Assembly: GCA_022495995.1 (NCBI GenBank)
Contig: JAFEMH010002333.1
Span: 182,501-246,500, forward strand
From: Adenophora triphylla var. japonica
Lineage: Eukaryota > Streptophyta > Magnoliopsida > Asterales > Campanulaceae
Length of the DNA: 64,000 nucleotides
Reading direction: 5' to 3'
Under the pieces are notes generated by a model. That model was not told the origin of the DNA and did no database searches. It saw only the letters and a list, made by a program, of their open reading frames with translations. Shown here piece after piece: positions 11,067 through 22,540 of the stretch. How positions within the stretch are numbered: the first letter of the stretch is position 1; every line of letters begins with the position of its first letter. The translations under genes were made by a program, and so were the position numbers.

Positions 11067-11880
11067 TAGACATGGCCAAATCCGGGTACGGGTACGGGTC
11101 GGAACCGCCGGGTCACGGGTCTGAAATTGAAGGAACCGTAACCGAACCCTGAGATGCACGGGTACGGGTCCACGGTTCCCACGGGTCCGACGAATACGGG
11201 TCCACGGTTTCCACGGGTCCATTTCTGTTAAAAATCTAACAGACTTTGTTTAAAACATAACGGTTTTCTGTTTTTTTTTTTTTTCAAATTTTTTTTTTCA
11301 AATTTAGTTGTTACCTAAAGTCAAAGAGAAATGATAATTTTATATAATGAATTAACAAAGTAAAAATATATAAAAAAAAAAGGCTTTGAAGTTTGAATTA
11401 ACAATTTTCGTTAGAGTGAGAGATAACTAAGTTTTTGTGAAGTAAATTATTTGGGAAGGGAAATGGTATTTATAGTTAGATAATTATATTATTTATATAT
11501 GGATAACAAATTTTATTTTTGAAGGACTGAGATCAAAAAGTCAGTCAAACGGTAATATTTTGGTCAAACTGCCTGTTACTAACGGGATTAAAGACAAAGA
11601 GGTCAAAAAGTCAGTAAAAAAGGTTATATTCTGACGTGTCTGACACGATTCCTGACACGGGTCTCACGGGTACGATTCCACGGGTCATAACGGGTACGGT
11701 TCCACGGGTTGGACCCGCCGGGTCACGGGTCCAAAAAATGAGGAACCGTAACCGAACCGCCAACTGTACGGGTACGGGTCCAACGGTTCACGGGTCTTAC
11801 ACGGTTACGGTTCTGACGGGTCAAATCCGGGTACGGTTCCACGGGTTCGTACGGGTACGGATACGGGTTGGCCATGTCTA
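11067..11880. mobile_element. hAT-type non-autonomous transposon, 814 bp
   Basis: Terminal inverted repeats TAGACATGGCCAA and TTGGCCATGTCTA are perfect over 13 bases, and the element is flanked by an exact 8-bp duplication ATATAGGG (11059-11066 and 11881-11888), the hallmark of hAT insertion. Next to each end are arrays of ACGGGTACGGGTCC-like units (11086-11222 and 11640-11870), long subterminal repeats. The centre (11225-11630) is AT-rich. There is no transposase. Confidence 0.9.
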
Positions 11881-11966
11881 ATATAGGGTATAGGGTTTAG
11901 GGTATAGGATATAGGATTTAGGGTTTAGGATTTAGGGTATAGGTTATAGGGTATAGGGTTTAGAGT
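11881..11966 (+). repeat. Telomere-like interstitial repeat, block 3
   Basis: TATAGGG/TTTAGGG units continuing the array from the hAT target duplication to the poly-T end of the L1 element. Confidence 0.9.
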
Positions 11967-12176
11967 TTTTTTTTTTTTTTTAAAGAACCAGGACGGTACC
12001 TGAGAGGATTTTATTAATATCAAAAGTTGAATACACGAGGGGGACAACCAATCACTTCTATGAGTGAGATGGAGTCGGACCTCAAAACTAACTATTACAA
12101 AGTAATAGCCTAACCATCTAGGCCTATCTTTATCTATCAATCCATCTTTTACAATTCTATACACTAACAACTTTAT

Positions 12177-13193
12177 TCACCCATTTGAACCATCACAATT
12201 GGTTTTTTCACTACCAAACATCCAACCAATATACCACCAAAACTTATTGATGTTTTGAAAATCCATATGATCCATAAGGATTTTAATGACTCCCAGATGC
12301 ACACCATCCCAATCAACATGGACACAAACTGCCCAAAACCAGTTAACAACTTTGAAAACATTCCATTGATATATACCTGAAACTTGCTTCATAGCTGAAT
12401 GACACAAAAGCAGCCTGTAACAAACACCTTGCTGACCAATGTTCAAATCCCCAGCAGATTGAAACAACAACAAACTGAAATCAGCATACTGATGCCTCAC
12501 ATTTTTAGATATTGTAGCAAACACCAACAAGCTGGATCCATCCACCAGAGGACCTGAATTACTACAAAACCACCCAAAACAATGACCCCAAGCTGCCAAT
12601 AACCAACTCAGAACTTGCATTTTGAACAGAATAGCTATTGAAATGCCACAAACTTCAGCAATAACAAACATCAGAACAATTGTTATGCCAGCAAATAACC
12701 AACAAACAAACAGAATCTGTGCACTTTGCTTTATTGCTGATAGAAACAACAGCAAACTGGAAATAGCAACCTGCAACAACACTAATTGGATCAACATCAA
12801 TCTGAAGGCATGAACCTGATTACTGGACACAGCAAACTGACTTGCAGCAGAACAAACACCAGAACAAACATCAAACTGAAACAAATCTGCTATAACAACT
12901 TCCTTATCCTCCTTTATCCACACATCAGAACAAAACCAGCTATCCATATCTCCATCGGACCATATATACCAGCAAACAACAACATTTAACAGGCCACTGA
13001 TCCAGAATAACAAACAGCAAGCATCACACTGATGCTTCACTATTAAAACTGAAGCTAACAACTCAGTAAATTGAACTATAACTACCTCCCTCAGCAAACT
13101 GAACACAAAACATTTGGACGTTGTATCAACAATGAACAGGACTGCCAAAACCATAACCCAAAACTGCTCTGAAAAATACTGCAAACTGATCAA
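12177..13193 (-). other. Long open frame of unknown nature in L1 3' region
   Basis: A 338-codon frame open on the minus strand where an L1 ORF2 would be expected. It shows none of the endonuclease or RT motifs. Its composition is odd (Val, Leu, Ile, Cys, Phe and Trp-rich, with hydrophobic runs), because the plus strand is rich in AAC, CAA and ACA words, which leave few stops in this register. A 20-base phrase (AAACTGATTTCAGGCAACAA) occurs twice nearby (about 13187 and 13260), so the region is itself repetitive. I treat it as probably non-coding. Confidence 0.3.
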
Positions 13194-13314
13194 AACTGAT
13201 TTCAGGCAACAACCATCTGAACATAAAACACTTGGGATTCACATAACCAGCCACCAAATAAACTGATTTCAGGCAACAACCAGCTGAACCAATCAAATGC
13301 AAAATAATCATCTA

Positions 13315-13791
13315 TCACAATTTGTTTACCTTCCCCAATCCTTTTGATCTACCCTTTTTTGCTTGAGGGTTAGATTTACTCTTCTTCTTCATATTCCTTG
13401 TGACTGGGATTTGATATTCTTCATCATCTTCTTCATTTTGATTTTTCTTTTTATTTTCAATTTCCTCCTCTGACATACCATAATCCACCTCTTCATTACA
13501 CCTCATCCTAGCTATACTCTCCTCTCCTTCATCAGACAGCATCCCAAAATTGTTACTAGTATGCCAAGAGTTAGCTTTATTCAGATTACAAACCTCAGAA
13601 CCTTTCCTCCCTCTTTTTTGTTGACTGACTTGCTTACTCTGCTGTGAGCCCCTTGTATTTATTGATTCCTCCTCCCTACAACCAGCAGCCTTCTCAGATT
13701 GACTAGTTATTTCCATTTCCTTGTCATGCATTTGCAAGAAGAGGATCCTTTCTAATTCATCAGTAATTGGATTTGCAATCTGATTTTCCAC
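13315..13791 (-). pseudogene. C-terminal charged part of L1 ORF1
   Basis: A 158-codon frame directly after the ORF1 knuckle segment, separated by one stop (GSE, stop at 13807). It is rich in Glu, Lys, Ser and Gln (EEEIENKKKNQNEEDDEEYQ) and ends in a basic KKKSKSNPQAKKGRSKG tail, as do many plant L1 ORF1 proteins. I recognise no domain. Confidence 0.5.
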
Positions 13792-13806
13792 TTTCTGATT
13801 TGATAA

Positions 13807-14597
13807 CTATTCACTACCAATTGGACTTTCACTGCCCATTGTAGATTCAAGTCTCACTACTGCTGATGTTGATTTCATTTCCCCTTCATTATTATCTTCA
13901 CTCTTTCCTCTTTCCACTACAGTTTCAACGTATTCCATCCCCAATGTCTCAGCTTGCTCACTGTTATTTCCTAAAATTTGCCCATTCTTTTTCTCTTCTT
14001 CTGTTATTTTCCCCAAACCTGACATATTTTTGTCTCCAATTTGAAATTGTTCTTCCAGTTTATTCCTTCTTTCTTCCTTTTGTTCAATCACCTTTCCAAC
14101 CACATCTAAATGATCTCTTAGATTGCTAGAAGAAGCCTCCTTGTCATTTTTTCTCTCTATTTGTATCCAAGTTTGTTTGTCTTTGTATTCCACTTTGTTT
14201 CCTCCTTCATTGTTCATTGGTTTTTTTCCATCAGCTTTCTCTTGTTGCCCCTTAAACCATTTTGTTTTACCATAAACAGTCCTCCCATTAGCCTTTCTGC
14301 AGATCCCAAGTGAGTGTCCAAGCAAACCACATCCACTACAATAGGCAATATTGCCTTCATATTGAACCTTCTGCCAAAAACCATTGTCTTTGGATTCACC
14401 TATCCACACTTCAGTTTCAAGAGGCTTTGATACATCTATTTCCACACACATTCTAGCATATAATTGATTGGTCAGCCCCAAAGTTCTATTATCCACCCTC
14501 AAGAACCTCCCAAGTTCATTTCCTATGCATTCAAGTAAAGCTCGATTATAAAATGCCCAAGGAATACCAGGAAGCCTAATCCAAACTGCTACAACTG
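13807..14597 (-). pseudogene. L1 ORF1 protein, DUF4283/zinc-knuckle part
   Basis: The frame is open from the 5' truncation. It reads VAVWIRLPGIPWAFYN, the end of the DUF4283 domain of plant L1 ORF1 proteins, then ARMCVEIDVSKPLETEVWI, then FWQKVQYEGNIAYCSGCGLL with a CX2CX4HX4C knuckle (C-SG-C-GLLG-H-SLGI-C). A hydrophilic Lys/Glu-rich tail follows. ORF1 proteins of this type bind the element RNA. The frame ends at a stop at 13807 and a related charged segment continues in 13315-13791. The N-terminus is missing because of the 5' truncation. Confidence 0.8.
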
Positions 14598-14685
14598 GGT
14601 TTAGGGTTTAGGGTATAGGGTATATGGTATATGGTATAGGGTATAGGGTATAGGGTTTAGGGTTTTAGGGTTTAGGGTATAGAAA
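14598..14685 (+). repeat. Telomere-like interstitial repeat, block 4
   Basis: TTTAGGG/TATAGGG/TATATGG units after the L1, the right limit of the interrupted array. Confidence 0.9.
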
Positions 14686-14925
14686 TTAACTAAATAAATG
14701 AGGGACAGACAATATCCTTCACTATGAGTATTTTTTTTTAATTTTTTTTTTTTTTGAATAGAGATAAATGTTTTAGACTTTTTTTAGTAAGAAAGTTTTT
14801 TTCAAAAAAATTATTTAAAAAACATGTAAATATTTTAGATAACTATTTGTAAATTTCAGTAATAAAAAAAGTTTAAAATATTTTTTCCTAGTCAATAAAA
14901 AATAATAAAAATTACTAATTATTAT
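14686..14925. repeat. Decayed SatA copies in both orientations
   Basis: AAATTAACTAAATAAATGAGGGACAG and the following T-tract match a minus-strand SatA unit, and AAAATATTTTTTCCTAGTCAATAAAA (about 14874-14901) matches a plus-strand unit. These are old units bordering the telomere-like array on the right, as the fresh array borders it on the left. Confidence 0.6.
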
Positions 14926-15501
14926 TAGTACTATTATTAATATTATTACTGTTTATATAATTAATATTAATATTAATTAATTAATCAATTATATAATTAA
15001 TAATTCAGTAATAAATATTATTGATAATAAATTTATTATTATTATTAATTATTTTTATATCAATTATTATTATGTTATTACTAATTATTATTGTAGTACT
15101 AAGCATTTACATTTATTATACAATTATTATTATTAAATAATTTTATTAGATTTTAAATGAATTAAATATTTTTTCAAAAAAAACTAAGTATCATTATTAT
15201 CATTTATTATTGTTAAGATTTTTTTTTCCAAAATATTGATTTTTAAAAATTTAAATACCAAACTAACATTGATGAAAAAATATTTACCAAACTAGCACTT
15301 TCCACTTGAATTCCGAAATAATGTAATCTGGAATTACCAATTCCGGATTCCAATTTTTTTTAAACTAAATTAATAATTAAAAAAATTATGTAAAAAGCGA
15401 GCGATCGCGCGATATAATTGGGGCGATCGCGCCGATTGTATTCCGGAATTACTAATTCTGGAATCCCTGTTTTTCTTATTTAATTCTTCTCTTCTCTTTC
15501 T

Positions 15502-15503
<2 letters not shown>
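14926..15503. other. AT-rich intergenic DNA
   Basis: Mostly ATT/TAA simple sequence, no gene. Two GGAATTACCAATTCCGGA-like segments (about 15308-15350 and 15436-15465) flank a short GC island (GCGAGCGATCGCGCGATA near 15396), possibly a small unrecognised element. Confidence 0.5.

Positions 15504-15588
<85 letters not shown>
15504..15588. repeat. (TA)n microsatellite
   Basis: About 40 uninterrupted TA dinucleotides. Confidence 0.98.
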
Positions 15589-15597
<9 letters not shown>

Positions 15598-15789
15598 AAT
15601 TAGAAAGAGGAAGTCCCCTTAAAGGTCCTCTCACTAAGAGAGGTCCCAAAGGAACTTGAAAAACAATGAAGATGAATCATCTATTTATAGTAAAAGAAAG
15701 ATTAGAAAAATGTAGGATGTATATATGTGGGAAACACTAAAAACATTTGAATTTAAAGATGGTGGGAAAAACAAAATTTCATTTGCCTC

Positions 15790-16435
15790 CAAACCAAACC
15801 ACGCGGTTTAGTTCGATTTTCAAGCAATAGTGGTTCGGTTCGATTTCAAAAATTGTCAAACCATATGGTTCGGTTTGGTCTGCGGTTTGAACCCCCGAAC
15901 CACGGTTCGAGACAGCGAGACAGAACCAATAAAACAAACCACCAAACCGTTCAATATTAACCGTAGATATGCATATTTTTCATTTCACCTCACATTTAGA
16001 TTTGAAAACCTCTAATTCTATTCAGGGGTTTTAGCCCATAACCCTTTTTTCTTTTGGTTAATCTTTCTGTAATAATGTTAATTCACTTTTTATCACATAC
16101 CATTACAAGTACTCAAATAGCTTGTTGTTATCATAAAAATTGAATCACAATTTCATTTAAATTTTGAATCTCTACTGTATGCTATGTCTGAAAAATTCAA
16201 ACAAACATGACAATGAATTGTGTAGTCTAAAACCATGTTCTAATTAATGGTTTAAGTCGTGTTCTATTTCATGGTTTGAACCGTGGTTTAAACCGCGGTT
16301 CGGACCGTAAAATCAAACCGCGGTTCGGTTTGAATTTTTTCATGGTTCGATTCGGTTTGAAATTTTTCCAAACCGATTACTAGTGTTTTGTTCCGTAAAT
16401 TGGCCTAAACCGAACCGAACCATTTACACCCCTAC
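15790..16435. mobile_element. hAT-like non-autonomous element, left end unclear
   Basis: Both halves are full of AACCGAACC/GGTTCGGTT words (15797-15915 and 16240-16420), and the right end reads AACCATTTACACCCCTA, the inverse of the TAGGGGTGTAAATGGTT terminus common in plant hAT MITEs. I could not find the matching left terminus near 15700-15790 and claim no target duplication. Confidence 0.55.
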
Positions 16436-16845
16436 TCTTTAATACTACCACTAACACTTCTTAACAATACCATGGACACTCTTTATTACATATATTTGCA
16501 CTTTCCAACACATAAACTGGCACCGTTATTTGGGATTAGATTAGAACGGAAAACATGTAAATCCTCTCAAATTCAAGCACATCACCGTATGTCATTCACC
16601 CAAAGAAACTCCTTTCAACCTTTAATCACATATTGTCCCTTTAATGTTATTAAACCCATTAGCGGATCTTGTGACAATCGTCTAAAAATGCGTTGATATG
16701 ATTGAAGCGGATCGGTCCGGTTTTTTCTTAACAATGTCGCATGTTTAGAAACCCCGTTTTTCCTAATTGTTAGGAAAAACTGATTTTTTTCTAATATTTT
16801 GGCAAAAAAAAAAAATCTGAGTAACTAATTTTCTTTATTCATTGA
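16436..16845. other. Unassigned intergenic DNA
   Basis: Nothing recognised. A short inverted pair occurs near 16750-16790 (GTTTTTCCTAA / TTAGGAAAAAC). Confidence 0.5.
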
Positions 16846-17390
16846 CCAACAACAAGAAAGTCATAATTCCAAAATGATATGCGGTTGACTAACATGAATC
16901 ATCGTATGGACTTGATTCATATCATGGTAATGTGACAAAGTTTTACGCTGCCAGCCACACACCAACCGCAAGCCTCCTCCTTTTTCCTAACTTAGGGCAA
17001 GCAAGGATAGTTCCTTGGCGGAGTTCTCCTACATATCCTTTGGCATCTAAAGTCTCTCTCCATTTTTCTAGCTTATAATTAACCTCATTCCTCGTCACAT
17101 CAATTAGATAAACCATTCCGCAAACAGCATGCACCATGATATATCATTCTATATATATTCGGTTAATCCATCCATTACTAAAGTAAAAAAGACGACGACT
17201 TAAAGTCAATCCTTGGTTTACCCCTACCATAAATGGGAGCATACAAGTCTCTCCTACTGTAGTTCTAACTAATACTATCACTACTCTGTGATACATATCA
17301 TTGATCACATCATAATATCTTACTTTCAACCATTTTCTTCTCCTAAGACCAACCAAATTAACTATCTAGAAACATTATCATGTGCCTTCT
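16846..17390 (-). pseudogene. RTE LINE remnant: RT core joined to 3' end
   Basis: On the minus strand 17356-17144 reads the RT segment YDVINDMYHRVV..GVNQGLTLS. 17137-16943 continues with VYLIDVTRNEVNYKLEKWRE, the region after the FADD box that reads DETRxxVNxKLExWR in intact elements. After an internal deletion the element ends near 16850 in CAACAACAAG..GGTTGACTAACATGAATC, the (TTG)n 3' terminus also present at 32965-33020. Frameshifts and stops are frequent. 17090-17390 is nearly the same as 1-301. Confidence 0.75.
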
Positions 17391-17906
17391 CTATTGATTT
17401 CTTTCCCATTATATCTATAATCCAGTCAAGTGCTTACAAGATACATTTACGTCGCATTAATAGTATTTCTGCTTTAAATAAGGCATGAATGGAAAAAGGA
17501 AAATATAGATAATGTGAGGAGCTGCATTATTTGCTCAAACTTAATATGTGGGTTTTTGCCTAGTGGCCAAATAATTGAGCTTTATGGAATAGGAAATATA
17601 CCATAATAAGTGTAAATAACTTCAATTTTCCACTATAAATGAGCTTATGATAAGCTCAATTTTTGCACTATAAATGAGCTTTATGATAGTGTCTTCGTAC
17701 TACATTGACACATAGTAGTTCAAAACATCACTTGAAAAGCAGTAACCACCCAGTAGATCAAGAAACAAGCGCCATTAAGACTGCTTGAGAAGACAGCTTA
17801 ATTGAGCTTATCATAATATAGGCAATCAGTACCTGAAGTGCTAACATAGGCTCCATATAATGTCTTTCGCCATTGCCAATGTGTTGCTGAACATCTACAT
17901 ATACGC
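17391..17906. other. Unassigned intergenic DNA
   Basis: No ORF or element end recognised. An imperfect direct repeat GAGCTTTATG..CACTATAAATGAGCTT lies near 17575-17690. Just downstream, homology to 31104 onward begins. Confidence 0.5.
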
Positions 17907-18672
17907 AATCATTGGATAAGCCCTCATCAAATTATTCTCCCCCTTACTTTTCCGAGCCAACTAGGATCAAATCTGGTATTGAAGGGAAAAAAAGGGAAAA
18001 AAAATAAAAGATAAGCTATTTTAATCAAATATTATAATAATTTTCTTTCTACCATATTGACTACTAGAGCATGTCATCGAGTAAAAGAGAATCTACAAGC
18101 CAACCCAAGTAACCCTTGATTTTGGAGTTATATCTTTTTTATCACCTTCAAGTTTAGAAAAATCACATTTTTTATGCTATAAATAGTATTCTTTGCAATT
18201 TTGACCCCCTTAATTTCAGGAAATAATACCACTATATCATAAATTTACCCTCTTCCAATAAATTCTTGGCTTCACCACTATAAAAAACTAAGCTACATCA
18301 AAGCCTCGTGATTTACTGATTATCTTACTCTAAGCCTAGTGGTCCTTCTGATAGACAAGACAGTGAAGGATATGACTGTACAACTAGTTATGCAGAAAAA
18401 ATAAGCAAATAAATGTCAATCATATCGTGTTCAGATGTTATAGATCGGAAAGGGAAATTGCATAAACGAAAGCGTAGTGAGAGTTATGCTAGGTGCAGGA
18501 TAAATCATAGAGTGCTGCATTGCCGCCAATATAGGGGAAAAATTTTCAATTAACACAGGCAGCAAGCTATGAGGTAAAATTTCTTAAATTGAAGACGAAA
18601 TTGCATGATGTATTATGTTTTGGACATGCAAAAGAATTCAACCGAGTTAACAAGCCAAGTTATAAAAAATAT

Positions 18673-18774
18673 TACTCCCTCTGTCCCTATATGAATGTAA
18701 AGAAAAAAATTTGCTCTTGATCAAGAGCAAATTTGAAAAAACTTTTTGACATTCATTTAGAGACGGAGGGAGTA
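18673..18774. mobile_element. Stowaway MITE, copy A
   Basis: TACTCCCTCTGTCCCTATATG at the left and CATTCATTTAGAGACGGAGGGAGTA at the right, with TA target bases and a palindromic core (GCTCTTGATCAAGAGC). The orthologous insert is at 32310-32409, so it predates the duplication. Confidence 0.9.
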
Positions 18775-18976
18775 GTAGTACCATGGATACTTCTAAGTTT
18801 GCTTGGGTAACCCCCATCACCCACATGAATTTGCCCTCCTATCCGGCCTGTTCAACGCCATATTTTCATCCAATCCAATGAAATGTATATCATTTTCAAT
18901 CACCCTTATCTAAGTTTGCTTAGGTCTTCCCCTACTCCTTACTATTTTCTCACTTCTCCATTCTTCAGGCCTCCTA

Positions 18977-19464
<488 letters not shown>

Positions 19465-19639
19465 ACCTTATAAATAACCTTATATTGAAAAAATTGTGTA
19501 TATACATCAATTAACAATGTCAAAATACCACTACTAAAATGTAATTCACAGTCATAAAATTTCCTAAATCAATTTTTTTTTTAAAAAATGTGCCTCTAAT
19601 TTGGATACAAGATTGCTAATCTTCGGTTAGAGACAGCAA

Positions 19640-20011
19640 ATGATAACAAACCTTCCACTGCACTCTTTGGCTCGGTGTGCACCACATCAGTATCAGCAAT
19701 CGCTGGCTGCAAGTCTCTCTTGAAGTTTTTCCTTGCCGTAATCAAAAGTGCTCAATTGAATTGTCGATCGTAATTGCTCGCATCTTCTCCAATGGCTTTC
19801 TTGTCACCAGCTCCATCAAGAACAACTGTGTCATCCTTTGATATAGTAACCTACAAAAGATTGTAGAGCCCGAAGTACAAATCAGATGATAGAAATAGAT
19901 TGTTTAGTTATATTGGTCTAGGGGAAGGAGAAATGAGATTTACCTTTTTACAAGAGCCGAGCAGTTCTGGTTCAACCTTTTCAAGGTTCAGGCTAAGCTC
20001 TTCAATATTAC
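19640..20011 (-). pseudogene. Captured mitochondrial HSP60 (Cpn60) exons
   Basis: Two exons are visible on the minus strand with intact splice junctions. 20011-19944 reads NIEELSLNLEKVEPELLGSCKK followed by GTAAAT. From 19850, after TTTGTAG, it continues VTISKDDTVVLDGAGDKKAI, then decays through an indel to DYGKEKLQERLA. Intact mitochondrial HSP60 has EELGxNLEKV..LGSCKK, KVTxSKDDTVxLDGAG and DYDKEKLQERLAKLSGG in this order, the apical-to-intermediate domain of the folding chaperonin. Retained introns show that the capture was from genomic DNA. A stop and a frameshift make it non-functional. Confidence 0.8.
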
Positions 20012-20277
20012 CTACAAACAATTTGAAAAAGATAAAATAAAAATCAAGGGATGTCCAATTATAGTTACAAAATGTGAACATTCCTACTTAATCAGAGTTT
20101 ATAACTGTCGGTTTCCAGCTTTGAAACGGCGTTCTACCTTGCTAATAATACAACATAAACCAAACATTCTACTCGAGTAACAGAAGGCAATGTAGTGAAG
20201 CCCTTTATGTTGTATCTTACAGGCAGGTCCAACCAGCCAACAAAAACCTTTCCATTGTTGAAAGAGCTATACCAAGG

Positions 20278-20425
20278 GCACAAAATGTTTACAATTTTCG
20301 CTCACAAAATCATATTTAATGGTCATTAATGGTGTTTAAATCATTTAATGCTTGAGCCTAAATAATAAACATCCGGTAGGATTTTGTTAGTAAAACTTTG
20401 TGAACATTTTGTGCTTCTAATTTTA
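20278..20425. mobile_element. Small MITE inside CACTA-2
   Basis: GGGCACAAAATGTTTACAA at the left is inverted as TTGTGAACATTTTGTGC at the right, about 148 bases apart, with inner CTCACAAAATC/GATTTTGTTAG also paired. Superfamily uncertain, no clear target duplication. Confidence 0.55.
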
Positions 20426-20559
20426 CTTTCTTAGAAACTGATTAAGCAATAGAGGGGGAGGGGTATCTTTGGTGGCTGGGGTCAATCCCCGACACTTAGA
20501 GGAAGTATGTTAAAACACAGGTATATAAACAAAACGAAATTATTAAATATCAAAGGGGA

Positions 20560-21130
20560 CTCACAACAAATGTGTTTTGCATTGGCCAACCCCCTCGCAT
20601 TCTAGATATGTTCTTACTGACTATGTCCTTTCCCGTTGCAGCCAATATTTCATTGAAAACAATTATGGAACTAGTGCTCTCGGCCAGAGAAAAAATCTTT
20701 ACAGGTTAAAGAAAATAATGATGACAGTGAATGCTAAAATGCAGCAAGCTGAGTAGAAGGCATATATCATGAGAATGACAAGAATATGGCATGGAGGGAG
20801 TATAACATAATATTCAATGTAAAGGATACTGCAGCAATTGCTTCATGGCGTAGTGGCTTCTCGGTTACATGAGCAGAGCGAAGCGAGAGATTGGGTCGTC
20901 CAGTTGGCATAGATAAGGTAAGCATAGATCTTGAACTACATTAAATTAAAATCCACAATTAATCAATAAATAGTTTCCAGATATTAAAAAATGGAATGGA
21001 CCTTGAAACATCAGTTTCATTCCGCTCGCTCCCCCTCTTTGTAATAAACTCTATGATTGCTTGAATAGCACCTTCTCCCGACTCCTTGACCTTATCACAT
21101 ATAGCTACAGAGCAACCATAAAGCATAGCT
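20560..21130 (-). pseudogene. Captured exons resembling proteasome-associated ECM29
   Basis: Three minus-strand blocks fit together as exons of one gene. About 21120-21000 reads CDKVKESGEGAIQAIIEFITK then RGSERNETDVSR. About 20935-20835 reads LSLRSAHVTEKPLRHEAIAAV. About 20705-20575 reads [21 protein letters not shown] then [18 protein letters not shown]. From memory of the family this order and wording fit the HEAT-repeat protein ECM29, which binds the 26S proteasome. I could not verify that by search. The blocks are separated by intron-like DNA and the frame is not continuous, so this is transduplicated debris in CACTA-2. Confidence 0.45.
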
Positions 21131-21229
21131 ACAAGCTGTAAAGAATAAGTCTGAGATTGCATGAAGCGAGAGGCGGATGTACGATCACTTAGTTTATATT
21201 ACAAGTACGCCCATGGTGATAGGAAAGTA

Positions 21230-21350
21230 CAACATTACCTAAACCTTATACATCATATACCTATACAGTATACCTTATACCCTAAACCCTTTATCCTAAA
21301 CCTTATACCTTATACCCTAAACCCTAAGTCGTATACCTATAAAAAAGAAA
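21230..21350 (-). repeat. Telomere-like repeat inside CACTA-2
   Basis: CCTTATACCCTAAACCCTTTATCC-type units, the reverse complement of the mixed TTTAGGG/TATAAGG array at 5.1-14.7 kb. It immediately precedes the right subterminal array of the element. Confidence 0.85.
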
Positions 21351-21354
21351 AGGA

Positions 21355-22160
21355 TATGTCTATATTAGAGACAGATTTTGAACACGTCTCTAATTTAGAG
21401 TCAAATACTAAATTTGTCTCTAAATTTTAGAGACAGATTTTGTATCCGTCACTAAATTAGAGACAGATTTGTCTCTGATTTAGAGACAGATTCAACATCC
21501 GTCTCCAAAGTTTAGAGACGGATTCTGAATCTGTCTCTAATTCCGTCTCCAAAGTTTAGAGACGAATTCTGAATCTGTCTCTAATTTAGAGACGGATTTT
21601 GAAGCTGTCTCTAAATTAGAGACGGATACAAAATTTGTCTCTAAACTTTGGAGACAGTCTCTAAATCAGAGACGGATTTTGAATCTGTCTGTAAATCAGA
21701 GACGGATTTTGAATCTATCTCTAAATCAGAATCAGAGACGAATTTTGTATCTGTCTCTAACTTAGAGACGGATTTTGTATCTGTCTCTAATTTAGAGACG
21801 AGTACAAAATCTGTCTCTAAATCTAAACTTTAGAGACAGATATTTAATCTGTCTCTAATTTTAATTTAAAGACAGATTAAAATATGTCTCTGATTTAGAG
21901 ACAGATTCAACATCTGTCTCCAAAGTTTAGAGACAGATTTTGTATCCGTCTCTAATTTAGAGACGGATTCCGATTTCGTCTCTAAATTCTAAATTAGAGA
22001 CGGATTCAGATTCCGCCTCTAATTTAGAGACGAAATCTGAATCCGTCTCTAAATTAGAGACGGAATCTGAATCCGTCTCTAATTTTTGGTCTGTCTTTAA
22101 TCTATCGCCAAATTAGCTACAGACTCCGTCCGTCTCTAATTTTCCGTCTCTATTTCCGGT
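21355..22160. repeat. Right subterminal array of CACTA-2
   Basis: More than 25 copies of TTAGAGACRGATT or its complement AATCYGTCTCTAA in both orientations, the CACTA transposase-binding type of array. It is far longer than the left arm, which consists of the foldback. Confidence 0.92.
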
Positions 22161-22176
22161 TTTCCTTGTAGTGCTA

Positions 22177-22540
22177 ATTGGTGAATCACTTGGTCTCCGT
22201 TTCACATGACCAAACCATCTTCGACGATTCTCCCTCATTTTATCTTCAATATGCGCAACTCCAACTTTTCCTTGAATCACTTCATTCATTAATCGAACCT
22301 TTCTTGTATGCCCACACATCCGTCGTAGCATGCGCATTTCCACCACATTCATCTTGTGAACGTGACACTATTTCGCAGCCCAACACTTAGTGAGCAGTGT
22401 CAGCCTAATTGTCGTGCGGTAAAATTTTCCCTTTAATCAATAGGGCATGTCTGAATCACATAATAATCCAGTGGCACTCTTCCACTTCATTCTCATCTTT
22501 TTCATTGACATTTCCACTTCACCTTTTTTTAATTATCCGC
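22177..22540 (-). pseudogene. RTE LINE 3' coding tail, copy A
   Basis: The minus strand reads [37 protein letters not shown] and VKRRPSD, the C-terminal domain of plant RTE reverse transcriptases. The remnant is split: its last part lies at 18820-18973, on the other side of CACTA-2. The uninterrupted counterpart is 32965-33560. Confidence 0.8.

Larger units (their letters stand above)
11967..14597 (-). mobile_element. L1-type LINE, ORF1 only, with poly(A) end
   Basis: On the minus strand the element starts at about 14597 inside an ORF1 domain, a typical 5' truncation. It ends at 11967-11982 in a poly-T run, which is a poly(A) tail on the minus strand, preceded by a 3' UTR with the plant L1 phrase GGTACCGTCCTGGTTCTTT. 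Both ends abut telomere-like units with GGGTTTAG on each side, compatible with a target duplication but not provable in a repetitive target. No endonuclease or reverse transcriptase is visible between ORF1 and the tail. Confidence 0.8.

Noticed and set aside
10824..11222. Three overlapping Tyr/Pro/Leu-rich minus-strand frames
   Set aside because: They are translations of the telomere-like 7-base repeat and the hAT subterminal array.
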